A DNA stretch of 64,000 bases from Actinomadura chibensis NBRC 106107 (GCF_001552135.1 NZ_BCQP01000008.1:31163-95162); one strand, 5' to 3'. Positions 1-8,400 are shown, counted from the stretch's first letter. Made by a program: numbers and translations. Notes: generated by a model from the sequence alone, not told the origin.

Positions 1-44
1 GAACCGGCGGCAGACCTCGGTGTCCATGCGCCGACGCTAACGGC

Positions 45-60
45 CCGAACGTCATTCGGT
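45..60. promoter_or_regulatory. Candidate operator, left copy
   Basis: The 16 bases CCGAACGTCATTCGGT differ at only two positions from the palindrome upstream of the thiolase-like gene at 1646-1661. The spacing of the CGAA and TTCG arms is the same. It lies between the end of the DUF35 gene and whatever gene lies left of the window, so it probably controls that gene under the same regulator. A TetR-type regulator is the likely class, by inference only. Confidence 0.4.
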
Positions 61-70
61 CCAGAGGCGG

Positions 71-445
71 TCACACCGGGCGGAAGAGGACGTACGACTC
101 GCCCTCGTCCGGGTGGACGAACACCGCGCGCAGCGGGAGGCCCTCGCGCAGGACGGCGCGGTCGGCGCCGTCCAGGCGGGCGTGCAGCCACGGCCCCTCC
201 GCCAGCTCGACGAGCGCCAGCACGGCGGGCGGGTCCTTCGGCAGGATCGTCCAGGTCACGAGGGTCGCGTCGCCGCTCGCCTCGGCCCAGGCGAGGTCCT
301 CGTCGCCGCAGCCGGGGCAGGCGGGCGCGTCCGGCGCGAACCAGCGGTCGCACGCCGCGCACCGCCGGACGACGAGCCGCCCGGCGGCGGCGCCGTCGAA
401 GAACGGGTCGGTGCGGCCGTCCCGCCGCAGGATGCCGATCTCCAC
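71..445 (-). CDS. DUF35 OB-fold/zinc-ribbon protein, thiolase partner
   Basis: This 124-residue protein has an N-terminal zinc ribbon near residues 25-45, with two CxxC pairs ten residues apart. An OB-fold-like domain follows and carries the usual 'VTWTI' strand. The family are small acyl-CoA-binding partners of thiolase-like proteins. The GTG start lies three bases past the TAG stop of the thiolase-like gene, so the two are cotranscribed and probably form a complex. In steroid side-chain degradation, Ltp2-type thiolases with DUF35 partners act as retro-aldolases; that role is inferred here from pairing alone. Confidence 0.8.
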   Translation of the reverse strand: MEIGILRRDGRTDPFFDGAAAGRLVVRRCAACDRWFAPDAPACPGCGDEDLAWAEASGDATLVTWTILPKDPPAVLALVELAEGPWLHARLDGADRAVLREGLPLRAVFVHPDEGESYVLFRPV

Positions 446-447
446 GG

Positions 448-1611
448 CTAGGCCCCCTTCGGGTGCGGGCTGACGATCAGCGTCGAGTGGTGGTCGAGGA
501 TCCCGCCGTTCCCGCTGACCAGGATCACGTCGCTGGACGGGGCCTGCCGCTCGCCGCCGTCCCCGCGCGCCTGGATCACCGCCTCCGACAGCGGCGTCAT
601 GCCCCACATGTAGTACGCGGAGAGCTGGCCCCCGCCGGTGTTGGTGGGCAGCGTCCCGCCGGGGCCGAGCGCGCCGGACGCGGCGAACGCGCCGCCCTCG
701 CCCTTGCCGCAGAACCCGTAGTCCTCCAGCGACACGAGGACGGTGTAGGTGTAGCAGTCGTACAGCTCGCACACGTCCACGTCGGCGACGGTGATCCCGG
801 CCATCTTCAGCGCCGCCGCGCCGGACGCCGCCGCGCCCGTCGCCAGGCCGAACTCGCTGCCGCGCTCCCTGCGGTGCCCCGGATGGCCCTGCCCCCACCC
901 CCACACGTGGACGGGCGGACGGGCCAGGTCCCGCGCCCGGTCCGCGCTCGTCACGATGACGGCGATCGCGCCGTTGGAGACGAGGCAGCAGTCCAGCAGG
1001 TGCAGCGGCTCGGACACCCAGCGGGAGTTCTGGTGGTCCTCGATCGTGATCGGGTCCCGCAGCTGGGCGCGCGGGTTCCCGGCCGCCCACGCGCGGGTCG
1101 CCACGGCGATCGCGCCGAGCTGCTCGCTGGTGGTGCCGTAGCGGGACATGTGCCGCCGCGCGGCGAGCGCGTAGAACGAGGTGACGCTGCGCAGCCCGAG
1201 CGCCGCCGTCATCCCGCCGAACCCGTACCACTCGCGGGCGTCGCGGCCGTAGGCCGACCCGGCGGACCGCTCGGGGGTCAGCGGCGCGTCCGCGAACACG
1301 CACGCCACCGCGGTCGCGGACCCGCTCAGCACCGCCATCGCCGCGTGGGACACCATCGCCCCGGCGGTCGCGCCGAACGCGTTGACCTGCGACAGCAGCC
1401 GAAGGTCGCGCAGGCCGAGGGTCTCGGCCAGTTCGATGCCGGGGGAGCCGCCCGTGCCGTGGCTGACGAGCAGGCCGTCCAGGTCGCCGGGGGACAGGCC
1501 CGCGTCGGCGGCGGCGAGCCGCACCGCGTCCGCGGCGAGCCGCCGCGGGCTCCGCCCGTACACCCGGCCGAGCTCGGTCATCCCGAGCCCGGCGATCGCA
1601 GCGCCGTCCAT
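448..1611 (-). CDS. Thiolase-like lipid-transfer protein (SCP-x/Ltp2-like)
   Basis: This 387-residue protein belongs to the SCP-x/lipid-transfer branch of the thiolase superfamily. The motif 'LLDCCLVSNGA' sits mid-protein, 'CELYDCYTYT' near residue 275, and the family's C-terminal 'SGNGGILDHHSTLIV' at the end. The Tyr-rich 'YDCYTY' and 'SAYYMWG' segments resemble the catalytic tyrosine regions of Ltp2-type aldolases more than a classical Cys-His thiolase. I chose the ATG at 1611 because the usual N-terminus 'IAGLGMTELG' begins there. It is transcribed ahead of the DUF35 gene, from a region holding a strong palindrome. Substrate unknown; a CoA-thioester of a steroid or branched acid is possible. 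Confidence 0.8.
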   Translation of the reverse strand: MDGAAIAGLGMTELGRVYGRSPRRLAADAVRLAAADAGLSPGDLDGLLVSHGTGGSPGIELAETLGLRDLRLLSQVNAFGATAGAMVSHAAMAVLSGSATAVACVFADAPLTPERSAGSAYGRDAREWYGFGGMTAALGLRSVTSFYALAARRHMSRYGTTSEQLGAIAVATRAWAAGNPRAQLRDPITIEDHQNSRWVSEPLHLLDCCLVSNGAIAVIVTSADRARDLARPPVHVWGWGQGHPGHRRERGSEFGLATGAAASGAAALKMAGITVADVDVCELYDCYTYTVLVSLEDYGFCGKGEGGAFAASGALGPGGTLPTNTGGGQLSAYYMWGMTPLSEAVIQARGDGGERQAPSSDVILVSGNGGILDHHSTLIVSPHPKGA

Positions 1612-1642
1612 CGCCTCGCTCCCCTCACGCCCGGCGCCCACC

Positions 1643-1663
1643 GTACCGAACGACGTTCGGTAC
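1643..1663. promoter_or_regulatory. 21-bp palindromic operator upstream of thiolase-like gene
   Basis: The core ACCGAACGACGTTCGGT is symmetric around one central base and extends to 21 bp with flanking GT and AC. It lies 32 bp upstream of the thiolase-like start codon. A near copy lies at 45-60. The symmetry and size suit a TetR-family repressor. The 3-bp gap between AAC and GTT differs from the KstR consensus (AAC-N2-GTT). No regulator gene is present in the window. Confidence 0.6.
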
Positions 1664-1754
1664 GTTCCAGGGGGGCCGGGACGACGCCGCCCGCGCCCCC
1701 GGGGCGACGGGGACGCGGGCGACGGGCGCGGACGCCCCGGGGACGCGCGGCGGC

Positions 1755-2630
1755 TCAGGTCGCGAGGACCGCCTGCAGGAAGTCCCGGGTGCGCTGCTCG
1801 GACGGCTCGCCGAAGATCTGGTCCGGGGGACCCTCCTCGACGATCTGCCCCTGGTCGAACATGAGGACCCGGTTGGAGATGTCCTTGGCGAAGGTCATCT
1901 CGTGGGTGACGCACAGCAGCGTGAGGTCGCTCTGCCGGGCGATGTCGCGCAGCAGGTCCTGGACGCCGACGACGAGCTCCGGGTCGAGCGCGGAGGTGAC
2001 CTCGTCCAGCAGGAGCACCCTCGGCTGCATGGCGAGCGCCCGCGCGATCGCCACCCGCTGCTGCTGGCCGCCCGACAACTGCGTCGGGTGCGCGTTCTCC
2101 TTGTCGGCGAGGCCGACCATCTCCAGCAGGCCGCGGGCGCGCTCGACGGCCTCGTCCTTGGACAGGCCGAGGACGCGCACCGGCCCCTCGGTCAGGTTGC
2201 GCAGCACGTTCATGTTCGGGAACAGGTTGAACTGCTGGAACACCATGCCGACCTGCTTGCGCATCTCGTGCAGGTGCTTCTGCCCGGCCGGGACGCGCTT
2301 GCCGCCCCGCTCCATGTGCCAGAGCGTCTCGTCGCCGATCCAGATCAGGCCGTCGTCGAGCTTCTCCAGCGTCATCAGCAGCCGCAGGATCGTGGTCTTG
2401 CCCGACCCGCTCGGCCCGATGAGCGTCACGCGCTCGCCCGGCGCGACGGAGAAGTCGAGCTCGCGGAGCACCACGTTGTGGCCGAACCGCTTGACCACCT
2501 TCTCGAAGCGGATGCCCGGCGCCTCGCCGCGCGGCAGCGCGGCCCGCGGCCCCTTCCCCTTCTCCGTGGAGACGCCTCCCGCGCCGGCGGGGGATGCGGA
2601 CGCGTCTTCGGCGGGACTAGTTGGTGGCAT
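1755..2630 (-). CDS. ehuA: Ectoine/hydroxyectoine ABC transporter ATPase
   Basis: This 291-residue ABC ATPase is of the polar-amino-acid-uptake type. It has Walker A 'GPSGSGKTT' near residue 72, signature 'LSGGQQQR' and Walker B 'VLLLDEVTSALDPE'. About 40 Gly/Ala/Pro-rich residues precede the usual start of the fold; a downstream start is possible, but the ATG at 2630 overlaps the ehuD stop by 14 bases, which suits coupling. It is the last gene of the ect-ehu run and powers import through EhuC and EhuD. The ectoine assignment rests on context and on EhuB. Confidence 0.85.
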   Translation of the reverse strand: MPPTSPAEDASASPAGAGGVSTEKGKGPRAALPRGEAPGIRFEKVVKRFGHNVVLRELDFSVAPGERVTLIGPSGSGKTTILRLLMTLEKLDDGLIWIGDETLWHMERGGKRVPAGQKHLHEMRKQVGMVFQQFNLFPNMNVLRNLTEGPVRVLGLSKDEAVERARGLLEMVGLADKENAHPTQLSGGQQQRVAIARALAMQPRVLLLDEVTSALDPELVVGVQDLLRDIARQSDLTLLCVTHEMTFAKDISNRVLMFDQGQIVEEGPPDQIFGEPSEQRTRDFLQAVLAT

Positions 2631-3270
2631 AACGCCTCTCCAAGCGGCGGACGAGTATCGAGGATATGACGCTGACGACGACGAACAACAGCCCGACCAT
2701 GGTGATCGGCTCCAGGAACTGCAGCGACTTCGACCCCACCTGGTAGGCGGAGAACAGCAGCTCCGAGACGTTGATCGCCAGCAGCATCGGCGAGTCCTTG
2801 AACATCGCGATCAGGTAGTTGCCGAGCGTCGGGATCACCCGGCGGATCGCCTGCGGCAGGACGACGTCCAGCCACACCCGCGACCTCGGCAGGTTCAGCG
2901 CGGTGCACGCCTCCCACTGCCCCTTCGGGACGTCGGCGATCCCGGCCCGGTATACCTCGGCGGTATAGGTCGAGTAGTGGACGCCGAGCGTGACGATCCC
3001 GGCCGTGAGCGACCCGATCGTGATGCCCCACGCGGGCAGGACGAAGAAGACGAAGTACAGCTGCGGGATCAGCGGCGTCGACCGGATGAACTCGGTGATC
3101 CACCGGATCGCCTGGTTGAAGACCCGGCTCGGGCTGCGCCGCAGCAGCGTCCACACCAGGCCGAGCACCAGCGCGATCACGTAGCCGGCCAGGGTCGCGA
3201 TGACGGTGTAGCGCAGGCCGTCCAGCAGGTCGGGGAGGATGTCCCCGGAGTACTGCCAGTCCCAGTCCAT
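2617..3270 (-). CDS. ehuD: Ectoine/hydroxyectoine ABC transporter permease
   Basis: This 217-residue inner-membrane permease of the HisM/GlnP family has about five membrane segments. The EAA loop lies around 'EACTALNLPRSRVWLDVVLPQA', where it docks EhuA. It starts at ATG 3270, sharing one base with the stop of the preceding permease (TGATG overlap). With EhuC it forms the heterodimeric channel, as is normal for this family. No membrane segment or EAA residue appears to be missing. Confidence 0.85.
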   Translation of the reverse strand: MDWDWQYSGDILPDLLDGLRYTVIATLAGYVIALVLGLVWTLLRRSPSRVFNQAIRWITEFIRSTPLIPQLYFVFFVLPAWGITIGSLTAGIVTLGVHYSTYTAEVYRAGIADVPKGQWEACTALNLPRSRVWLDVVLPQAIRRVIPTLGNYLIAMFKDSPMLLAINVSELLFSAYQVGSKSLQFLEPITMVGLLFVVVSVISSILVRRLERRYATN

Positions 3271-3986
3271 CAGCCGCTCACCCCCGCGCCGGGCGCGCCC
3301 GCGGCGATCGTGCCGAGCGACGGCTCACTCGGCAGCCGGCGGCCGAGCATGCGGTCCACCCGCCGCTCCGCGTACCGGACGGCGAGCTGCAGCACCTGCG
3401 CGATGACGAAGTACAGGACGAGCACCACCGTGAACGCCGCGACGGTCTGGCCCGTGCTGCCCTGGATGTTCTTCGAGACGCGGGTCAGGTCGACCAGGCC
3501 GACCAGGGACACGATGGCCGTGCCCTTCATCAGCTCGATGATCAGGTTCCCGAACGGGGGGAGCATCAGCGCGAAGCCCTGCGGCAGCAGGACCCGGCGC
3601 ATCCGCTGGTACGGCGTGAAGTTCAGCGCGACGGTCGCCTCGTACTGCGCTCTCGGGACCGCCTTGATCGACCCGCGGACGACCTCCGCGCCGTAGGCGC
3701 CGATGTTCAGGCCGAGGGCGAGCACCGCCGCGAACATGGTGGTGAACCGGAGCCCGATCAGGGGCAGCGCGTAGAAGAACCAGAACAGCAGCACGAGCGT
3801 CGCGTTGCCGCGGAAGAACTCCACGTACAGCCGGTTCAGCCCGCGCACCCAGGCGTGGCGCGAGGTGCCCGCCAGGCCGAAGACCAGGGCGAGGACCAGG
3901 GCCAGCGCGCCCCCCAGCAGGGTGAGCCGGACCGTGAGCCACGCTCCGTCCAGCCACTGGTTGTAGCTGTCGAGGACGTCACCCAC
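3270..3986 (-). CDS. ehuC: Ectoine/hydroxyectoine ABC transporter permease
   Basis: This 238-residue polar-amino-acid permease is paralogous to EhuD. It has five predicted membrane segments and an EAA loop 'YEATVALNFTPYQRMRRVLLPQG' shortened here only by the match to family spacing. It starts at GTG 3986, three bases after the binding-protein stop, and overlaps ehuD by one base. A Gly/Ala/Pro-rich C-terminal tail follows the last helix. It acts in the cytoplasmic membrane as half of the translocation pore. Confidence 0.85.
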   Translation of the reverse strand: MGDVLDSYNQWLDGAWLTVRLTLLGGALALVLALVFGLAGTSRHAWVRGLNRLYVEFFRGNATLVLLFWFFYALPLIGLRFTTMFAAVLALGLNIGAYGAEVVRGSIKAVPRAQYEATVALNFTPYQRMRRVLLPQGFALMLPPFGNLIIELMKGTAIVSLVGLVDLTRVSKNIQGSTGQTVAAFTVVLVLYFVIAQVLQLAVRYAERRVDRMLGRRLPSEPSLGTIAAGAPGAGVSG

Positions 3987-3989
3987 GGG

Positions 3990-4883
3990 TCAGCCCTGGC
4001 AGAACTTGGCCGCCGTGTCGGCGGCGGTGGGCATCTCCGCCTGGGTGAAGCCGAACGGCTGCAGGACGGGCAGCAGTTTGTTCTGCTGCTTGAGCTTGTC
4101 CAGTTCGCCGTTCCAGGCGTTCAGCAGGTCCGCGTCGGCCTTGCGGAAGGCGAACGCGCCGGCGCCGAACTGCTCCTTGCCGTCGATGACCGGGACGAAG
4201 GGCTCGGTCACCTCGAACCCCTGCCCCTCGTGTTTGGACAGCAGGTCGGCGAGGGAGATGCGGGTCAGCCAGATGCAGTCGATGCGCCCGGCCTTGAGTC
4301 CCTCGAACGCGCTCGGCTGGTCGGCGAACGTCTTGATGTTGCTCTTCTTCACCCCGGACTTCTCGGCGTATCCGGCCTCGACGGCGCCGGTCATGACGCC
4401 GACCCGCGCGCCGGTCTTCGCCGGGTCCCCGGCGGCCTTCAGGCCCTTCGGGTTTCCCTGCTTGACCATGAAGGCGCTCTTGGCGACGTATTCGGGATTG
4501 GCGAACGCCGCCGACGCGCAGCGTTCCGGCGTGATGAACATCCCGGCGGCGATCGTGTCGAAGCGGCGGGCGTTGAGCCCGGCGATCAGGCCGCCGAAGT
4601 CGACCTGGACGCCCTTCACGTCGTCGATTCCGAGCTGTTTGAAGATGACCCTGGCCAGCTCGGGGGCCTCGCCGGTGAGTTTCCCGGACTTGTCGGTGTA
4701 GCCGTAGGGCGCCTCGTTGGCGAAGCCGACCGTGATCGACCCGGCGTCCTTGGCCTTCTGCAGCGTGCCCCCGCCCTTCTTCTCCTCCTCCGGGTCCGTC
4801 GTGGAGCAGCCCGCCGCGGCCAGCGGCACCGCGGCGGACAGCAGAACGGCGGTGCGGAGGAAGTCGCGTCTCGAAGAGGTCAT
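3990..4883 (-). CDS. ehuB: Ectoine/hydroxyectoine-binding lipoprotein
   Basis: This 297-residue solute-binding protein has a twin-arginine signal (SSRRDFLRT) followed by a lipobox ending 'AAAGC', so it is probably a Tat-exported lipoprotein. The mature N-terminus carries 'ITVGFANEAPYGY', characteristic of EhuB-type binding proteins, then a family-3 periplasmic-binding fold. Of two adjacent ATGs, 4883 sits 7 bases after AGGAG and 4886 only 4; I chose 4883. It follows a strong hairpin after ectD and precedes both permeases. Ectoine as ligand follows from the signature and from the adjacent biosynthetic genes. Confidence 0.85.
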   Translation of the reverse strand: MTSSRRDFLRTAVLLSAAVPLAAAGCSTTDPEEEKKGGGTLQKAKDAGSITVGFANEAPYGYTDKSGKLTGEAPELARVIFKQLGIDDVKGVQVDFGGLIAGLNARRFDTIAAGMFITPERCASAAFANPEYVAKSAFMVKQGNPKGLKAAGDPAKTGARVGVMTGAVEAGYAEKSGVKKSNIKTFADQPSAFEGLKAGRIDCIWLTRISLADLLSKHEGQGFEVTEPFVPVIDGKEQFGAGAFAFRKADADLLNAWNGELDKLKQQNKLLPVLQPFGFTQAEMPTAADTAAKFCQG

Positions 4884-4904
4884 CATCGAACTCCTGGATG
4901 GTGT

Positions 4905-4954
4905 GACCCCGCGCCCGTGATGGACCACTGCGGGTCCTTCACGGGCGCGGGGTC
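4905..4954 (-). terminator. Hairpin between ectD and ehuB
   Basis: GACCCCGCGCCCGTGA at 4905-4920 is perfectly complementary to 4939-4954, giving a 16-bp stem with an 18-base loop that has a smaller complementary pair inside. On the minus strand it follows the ectD stop and is not followed by a U-tract. It may be a partial terminator, a processing or stabilising element, or an attenuator that sets transporter level below biosynthesis. Confidence 0.6.
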
Positions 4955-4987
4955 GAGGTGTCGGGTTTATCGAATCGTTGTGTTCAT

Positions 4988-5953
4988 TCAGCCGCCCGCG
5001 ACGCCATTCGAGGAGGGCCGGCCCCTCTCGTCACCCGTAGCGGCTCCGGCGCCGACGGGGGTGAAGTCGCGGGCGCCGATGAACTCCGGACGCGGCGCGG
5101 GCGCCGAGAACGGCTCGACGCAGGTGTTCTCGACGCTGTTGAACACGATGAACACGTTCGAGCGGGGGAACGGGGTGATGTTCCCATTCGAGCCGTGCAT
5201 GCAGTTGCAGTCGAACATGGTGGCAGAGCCCGCCGCCCCTGTGAACAGCTCGATACCGTGTTTCTCGGCCAGAATCGACAGGCTGTTCGGATCCGGCGTG
5301 CCGATCTCCTGGCCGCGCAGGGACTCCTTGTAGTGGTCCTCCGGAGTCTCTCCGACGCAGGCGACGAAGGTCTTGTGCGAGCCAGGCATGATCATTAGCC
5401 CGCCATTGTGCACGAAATTCTCGGTGAGCGCGATGGATATGCTCACCGCGCGCATCCGAGGCATGCCGTCCTCCGCGTGCCAGGTCTCGAAATCGGAGTG
5501 CCAGTAGAAGTCCTTGCCGGTGAATCCTGGCTTGTAGTTGACCCGGCTCTGGTGGACGTAAACCTCCGAACCCAGGATCTGCCGGGCGCGTCCGACGACC
5601 CGGGGATCGCGGACGAGTCCGGCGAACACCTCACTGATCTTGTGGATCTCGAAGATGGACCGGACCTCGTCCGAGCCGCGCTCGGTGACCGTCCGCTCGT
5701 CCGCGAGCACCCGCGGGTCGGCCGACAGCCTGCGCAGCTCGGCGCGGTAGTCCTCGACCTCGTCCGGGGCGAGCAGCTGGTCGACCGTGAGGAAGCCCGT
5801 GGCGTCGAAGGAGTCCAGGGTCGCGGCGTCGATCGGGCCGTCCCCCGGACCGCCGTACACCACCGGGTCCTGCCGGTAGAGCAGCGCCGCCTCGGCCGCC
5901 TTCCGGGTGGGGTAGGCGTCGTCGATCGTCGGGTGCGACTCGATGATGCTCAT
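4988..5953 (-). CDS. ectD: Ectoine 5-hydroxylase
   Basis: This 321-residue Fe(II)/2-oxoglutarate dioxygenase converts ectoine to (4S,5S)-5-hydroxyectoine in the cytoplasm. The EctD signature '[16 protein letters not shown]' near residue 150 supplies the HxD iron ligands and the substrate-side loop. The distal His lies in 'NCMHGSNGN'. It is some 20 residues longer than typical EctD because of a Gly/Ser-rich C-terminal tail. The ATG overlaps the ectC stop (ATGA). Its presence means the strain should make hydroxyectoine as well as ectoine. Confidence 0.95.
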   Translation of the reverse strand: MSIIESHPTIDDAYPTRKAAEAALLYRQDPVVYGGPGDGPIDAATLDSFDATGFLTVDQLLAPDEVEDYRAELRRLSADPRVLADERTVTERGSDEVRSIFEIHKISEVFAGLVRDPRVVGRARQILGSEVYVHQSRVNYKPGFTGKDFYWHSDFETWHAEDGMPRMRAVSISIALTENFVHNGGLMIMPGSHKTFVACVGETPEDHYKESLRGQEIGTPDPNSLSILAEKHGIELFTGAAGSATMFDCNCMHGSNGNITPFPRSNVFIVFNSVENTCVEPFSAPAPRPEFIGARDFTPVGAGAATGDERGRPSSNGVAGG

Positions 5954-6345
5954 GCGTCCTCCTCGGTCAGCAGGGGGTACACGCCGTTCTCGTCATGGAC
6001 CTCCCGGCCCGTGCAGGGCGGGTTGAACACGCAGACGGTCCGGACGTCCGTGTGAGCGCGCAGGGTGTGGTGCTCGTGGCCGTCCAGCAGGTACATGACG
6101 CCCGGCTCGATCTTGTGTTTCTCGCCGGTCTCGTCGTTGGTGAGCTCTCCGTTGCCCTCGATGCAGTAGACGGCCTCGACGTGGTTCGCGTACCACATCT
6201 TGGTCTCGGTCCCCGCGTACAGGATCGTCTCGTGCAGCGAGAAGCCGACGCCCTCCTTGGCGAGCACGAACCGGCGGCTGCACCAGGTCGGCGCCTGCAC
6301 GTCGCGCTCGGTGCCGATGATCTCGTCAAGGGAACGAACGATCAT
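5950..6345 (-). CDS. ectC: L-ectoine synthase
   Basis: This 131-residue cupin cyclises N-gamma-acetyl-L-2,4-diaminobutyrate to ectoine with loss of water. The cupin core '[17 protein letters not shown]' and the later '[13 protein letters not shown]' carry the conserved metal and substrate residues, and the length matches the family. GAGGAG lies just before the ATG at 6345. A 99-base gap containing a short hairpin separates it from ectB, while its stop overlaps ectD. Confidence 0.95.
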   Translation of the reverse strand: MIVRSLDEIIGTERDVQAPTWCSRRFVLAKEGVGFSLHETILYAGTETKMWYANHVEAVYCIEGNGELTNDETGEKHKIEPGVMYLLDGHEHHTLRAHTDVRTVCVFNPPCTGREVHDENGVYPLLTEEDA

Positions 6346-6374
6346 GAATCTCCTCTTTCCGGATATGCCCGAGG

Positions 6375-6395
6375 CCGGGCCCGCGCGGGGCCCGG
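6375..6395 (-). other. Intercistronic hairpin between ectB and ectC
   Basis: CCGGGCCC at 6375-6382 pairs with GGGCCCGG at 6388-6395 around a 5-base loop, in the only sizeable gap within ectABCD. There is no U-tract on the minus strand. It may affect relative mRNA stability or be neutral GC-rich symmetry. Confidence 0.35.
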
Positions 6396-6444
6396 AGGCG
6401 GCTCGGACGGTGGTCGGGGTCGCTCGGGCCGGTGCCGGCCCCGG

Positions 6445-7707
6445 TCAGACCGCGACGGTCTGCCGGACGGCCTCCAGCGAGTCCGCGATGATCTCCAGGC
6501 CGTGCGCCAGCTCCGACTCGGTCGTGGTCAGCGGCGGCAGCAGCTTGACGACCTCGCCCTCCGGACCGGACGTCTCCATCAGCAGCCCGCGGCCGAACGC
6601 CTCCGCGCACACCTTCGGCGCCAGCTCGGCGTCGTTCATCACGAGGCCCCACGCGAGGCCCCGGCCGCGGACGGCGTCGACGGCGCCCGCGTGCGCGAGC
6701 GCGATCTCGCCGAGCGCCGCCTCGACCTGCTGGCCCTTGGCGACCGTCTGCTTCTCCATGCCGTCGCCCGCCCAGTAGTCCTCCAGGGCGGCGACGGCGG
6801 TGACGAACGCGGGGTTGAAGCCGCGGAAGGTGCCGTTGTGCTCGCCCGGGTCCCACACGTCCAGCTCGCGCTTCATCAGCGTGACCGCGAACGGCAGCCC
6901 GTAGCCGCTGAGCGACTTGGACAGGCAGACGATGTCCGGGACGATCCCGGCCTCTTCGAAGCTGAAGAACGGCCCGGTGCGGCCGCAGCCCATCTGCACG
7001 TCGTCGACGATGAGCAGGATCTCGTGCCGGCGGCACAGGTCCTGCAGGCCGCGCAGCCACTCCGCGGTGGCGACGTTGATGCCGCCCTCGCCCTGGACGG
7101 TCTCGACGATCACGGCGGCGGGCTTGTCCAGGCCGCTGCCGCTGTCGTCCAGCATCGTCTCGAAGAGCAGGAAGTCGGGCGTGCGGCCGTCGAGGTAGTT
7201 GTCGTAGGGCATCGCGACGCCGTGCCCGAGCGGGACGCCCGCGCCGGTGCGCTTCATCGAGTTCCCGGTCACCGCGAGCGCGCCGAGCGTCATCCCGTGA
7301 AAGGCGTTGGTGAAGCTGACGACCGTCTCGCGGCCGGTGTACTTGCGCGCGAGTTTCAGCGCCGCCTCGACCGAGTTGTTGCCCGCGGGTCCTGGGAACT
7401 GGACCTTGTAGTCGAGCCCGCGGGGCCGCAGCACGTACTCGTTGAATCGTTCCAGGAACTCGCGCTTCGCGGTCGTGTACATGTCGAGGCTGTGCACGAC
7501 CGAGTCACCGGCGAGATAGTCCAGCAGCCGGCGTTTCAGTTGCGGGTTGTTATGCCCGTAGTTCAGCGTCCCCGCGCCGGCGAAGAAATCCAGATACGTT
7601 TTCCCGTGCTCGTCGGTCATGTGGCTGCCGTGCGCCGTCGCGAACACCGTGGGCCAGCCGCGGCAGTAGCCGCGGACTTCCGATTCCATGCGGTCGAAAA
7701 CGTCCAT
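6445..7707 (-). CDS. ectB: Diaminobutyrate-2-oxoglutarate transaminase
   Basis: This 420-residue class-III PLP aminotransferase makes L-2,4-diaminobutyrate from L-aspartate-4-semialdehyde with glutamate as donor. The catalytic lysine is in 'CLSKSLSGYGLP', preceded by the PLP-contacting Asp in 'LIVDDVQMGCGRTG'. The ATG at 7707 is preceded by GGAGG at good spacing and starts the typical 'MDVFDRMESEVRGY'. It follows ectA by 49 bases and is the flux-entry step of the pathway. Confidence 0.95.
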   Translation of the reverse strand: MDVFDRMESEVRGYCRGWPTVFATAHGSHMTDEHGKTYLDFFAGAGTLNYGHNNPQLKRRLLDYLAGDSVVHSLDMYTTAKREFLERFNEYVLRPRGLDYKVQFPGPAGNNSVEAALKLARKYTGRETVVSFTNAFHGMTLGALAVTGNSMKRTGAGVPLGHGVAMPYDNYLDGRTPDFLLFETMLDDSGSGLDKPAAVIVETVQGEGGINVATAEWLRGLQDLCRRHEILLIVDDVQMGCGRTGPFFSFEEAGIVPDIVCLSKSLSGYGLPFAVTLMKRELDVWDPGEHNGTFRGFNPAFVTAVAALEDYWAGDGMEKQTVAKGQQVEAALGEIALAHAGAVDAVRGRGLAWGLVMNDAELAPKVCAEAFGRGLLMETSGPEGEVVKLLPPLTTTESELAHGLEIIADSLEAVRQTVAV

Positions 7708-7756
7708 GTGCTGCCTCCTGGCAGTAGGGGTGGGAGCTTGGTGGGGGGTGGACCTG

Positions 7757-8317
7757 TCAGTTCGCGCCGTCGGTTCGCGTGGCGATCGGGCCGATCCTGA
7801 AGAGCACCTCGGGCTCGTGTCCCCCATCGGGGAAGTGCTCCGCGCCGAACAGCGGGCCGCGGACGACCTCGCACCCGCGGTCTCGGGCGAACGATTCGAA
7901 CATCGCGGTGGAGGCGGTGTTGTCCGGCGTGACCGTCGCCTCCATGAACCGGTGCCCGCGGGGGACGAGCCGGTCGGCGAGGCGGTCGAGCATGCGGCGG
8001 GCGAGGCCGCGGCCGCGGTGGCCGCGGTCGACCGCGACCTGCCACACGAAGAACGTGTCGGGTCGCGCCGGGCGGACGTAACCGGTGATGAATCCGCAGG
8101 GGACGCCGCCGTCGCGGGCCACGACGGAAGTGTCCGCGAAATCGCGGCACCAAAGGGCGTAGCTGTAAGGCGAGTTGACGTCCAGGACCGAAGAGTCCCG
8201 GGCGAGCCGCCATAGCTCCGGGCCGTCGGCGAGGCTCGGCTCCTGGAGTCGCACGTCCGCGTTCGTCTCGTTCGAATCGTGGCGTCGGGTCGGTGTTTCC
8301 AGGGGTTGCGCTGCCAT
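7757..8317 (-). CDS. ectA: L-2,4-diaminobutyrate N-gamma-acetyltransferase
   Basis: This 186-residue GNAT enzyme acetylates diaminobutyrate using acetyl-CoA. The motif 'LDVNSPYSYALWCRDF' is an EctA hallmark. The acetyl-CoA loop is 'VDRGHRGRGLARRML', followed by 'TPDNTAS'. The ATG at 8317 has no clear ribosome site but has TAAGTT 8 bases upstream, consistent with a leaderless mRNA. It is the first gene of the ect-ehu run, so control of the block should act just upstream. Confidence 0.93.
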   Translation of the reverse strand: MAAQPLETPTRRHDSNETNADVRLQEPSLADGPELWRLARDSSVLDVNSPYSYALWCRDFADTSVVARDGGVPCGFITGYVRPARPDTFFVWQVAVDRGHRGRGLARRMLDRLADRLVPRGHRFMEATVTPDNTASTAMFESFARDRGCEVVRGPLFGAEHFPDGGHEPEVLFRIGPIATRTDGAN

Positions 8318-8325
8318 GTCCAGGC

Positions 8326-8331
8326 AACTTA
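8326..8331 (-). promoter_or_regulatory. Candidate leaderless -10 for ectA
   Basis: On the minus strand TAAGTT lies 8 bases before the ectA ATG, placing the start of transcription at or next to the A of the start codon. No good -35 is visible 17 bases further up, so an activator or alternative sigma factor may be needed. Confidence 0.4.
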
Positions 8332-8375
8332 GCGAATCTCGCGACGTGATCGCAGCGGATTGTTATGGGCGGGAT

Positions 8376-8400
8376 GTTTAGCCCGGTACACGCTGGGTAG
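8376..8400 (+). promoter_or_regulatory. Sigma-B/F-like promoter pointing away from ectA
   Basis: GTTT at 8376-8379, 15 bases, then GGGTAG at 8395-8400. This resembles stress sigma-factor promoters of actinobacteria (GTTT or GnnT, 14-17 bases, GGGTA). It faces away from ectA and has no ordinary gene downstream on the same strand before 10122. It may drive a non-coding or short-peptide transcript, or be chance. Confidence 0.3.

Noticed and set aside
1643..1663. KstR steroid-regulator operator
   Set aside because: The arms AAC and GTT are separated by three bases instead of two, so the site does not fit the KstR consensus.
463..3696. 1077-residue plus-strand ORF across the thiolase and ehu genes
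   Set aside because: It crosses several well-supported genes on the other strand and has no family features.
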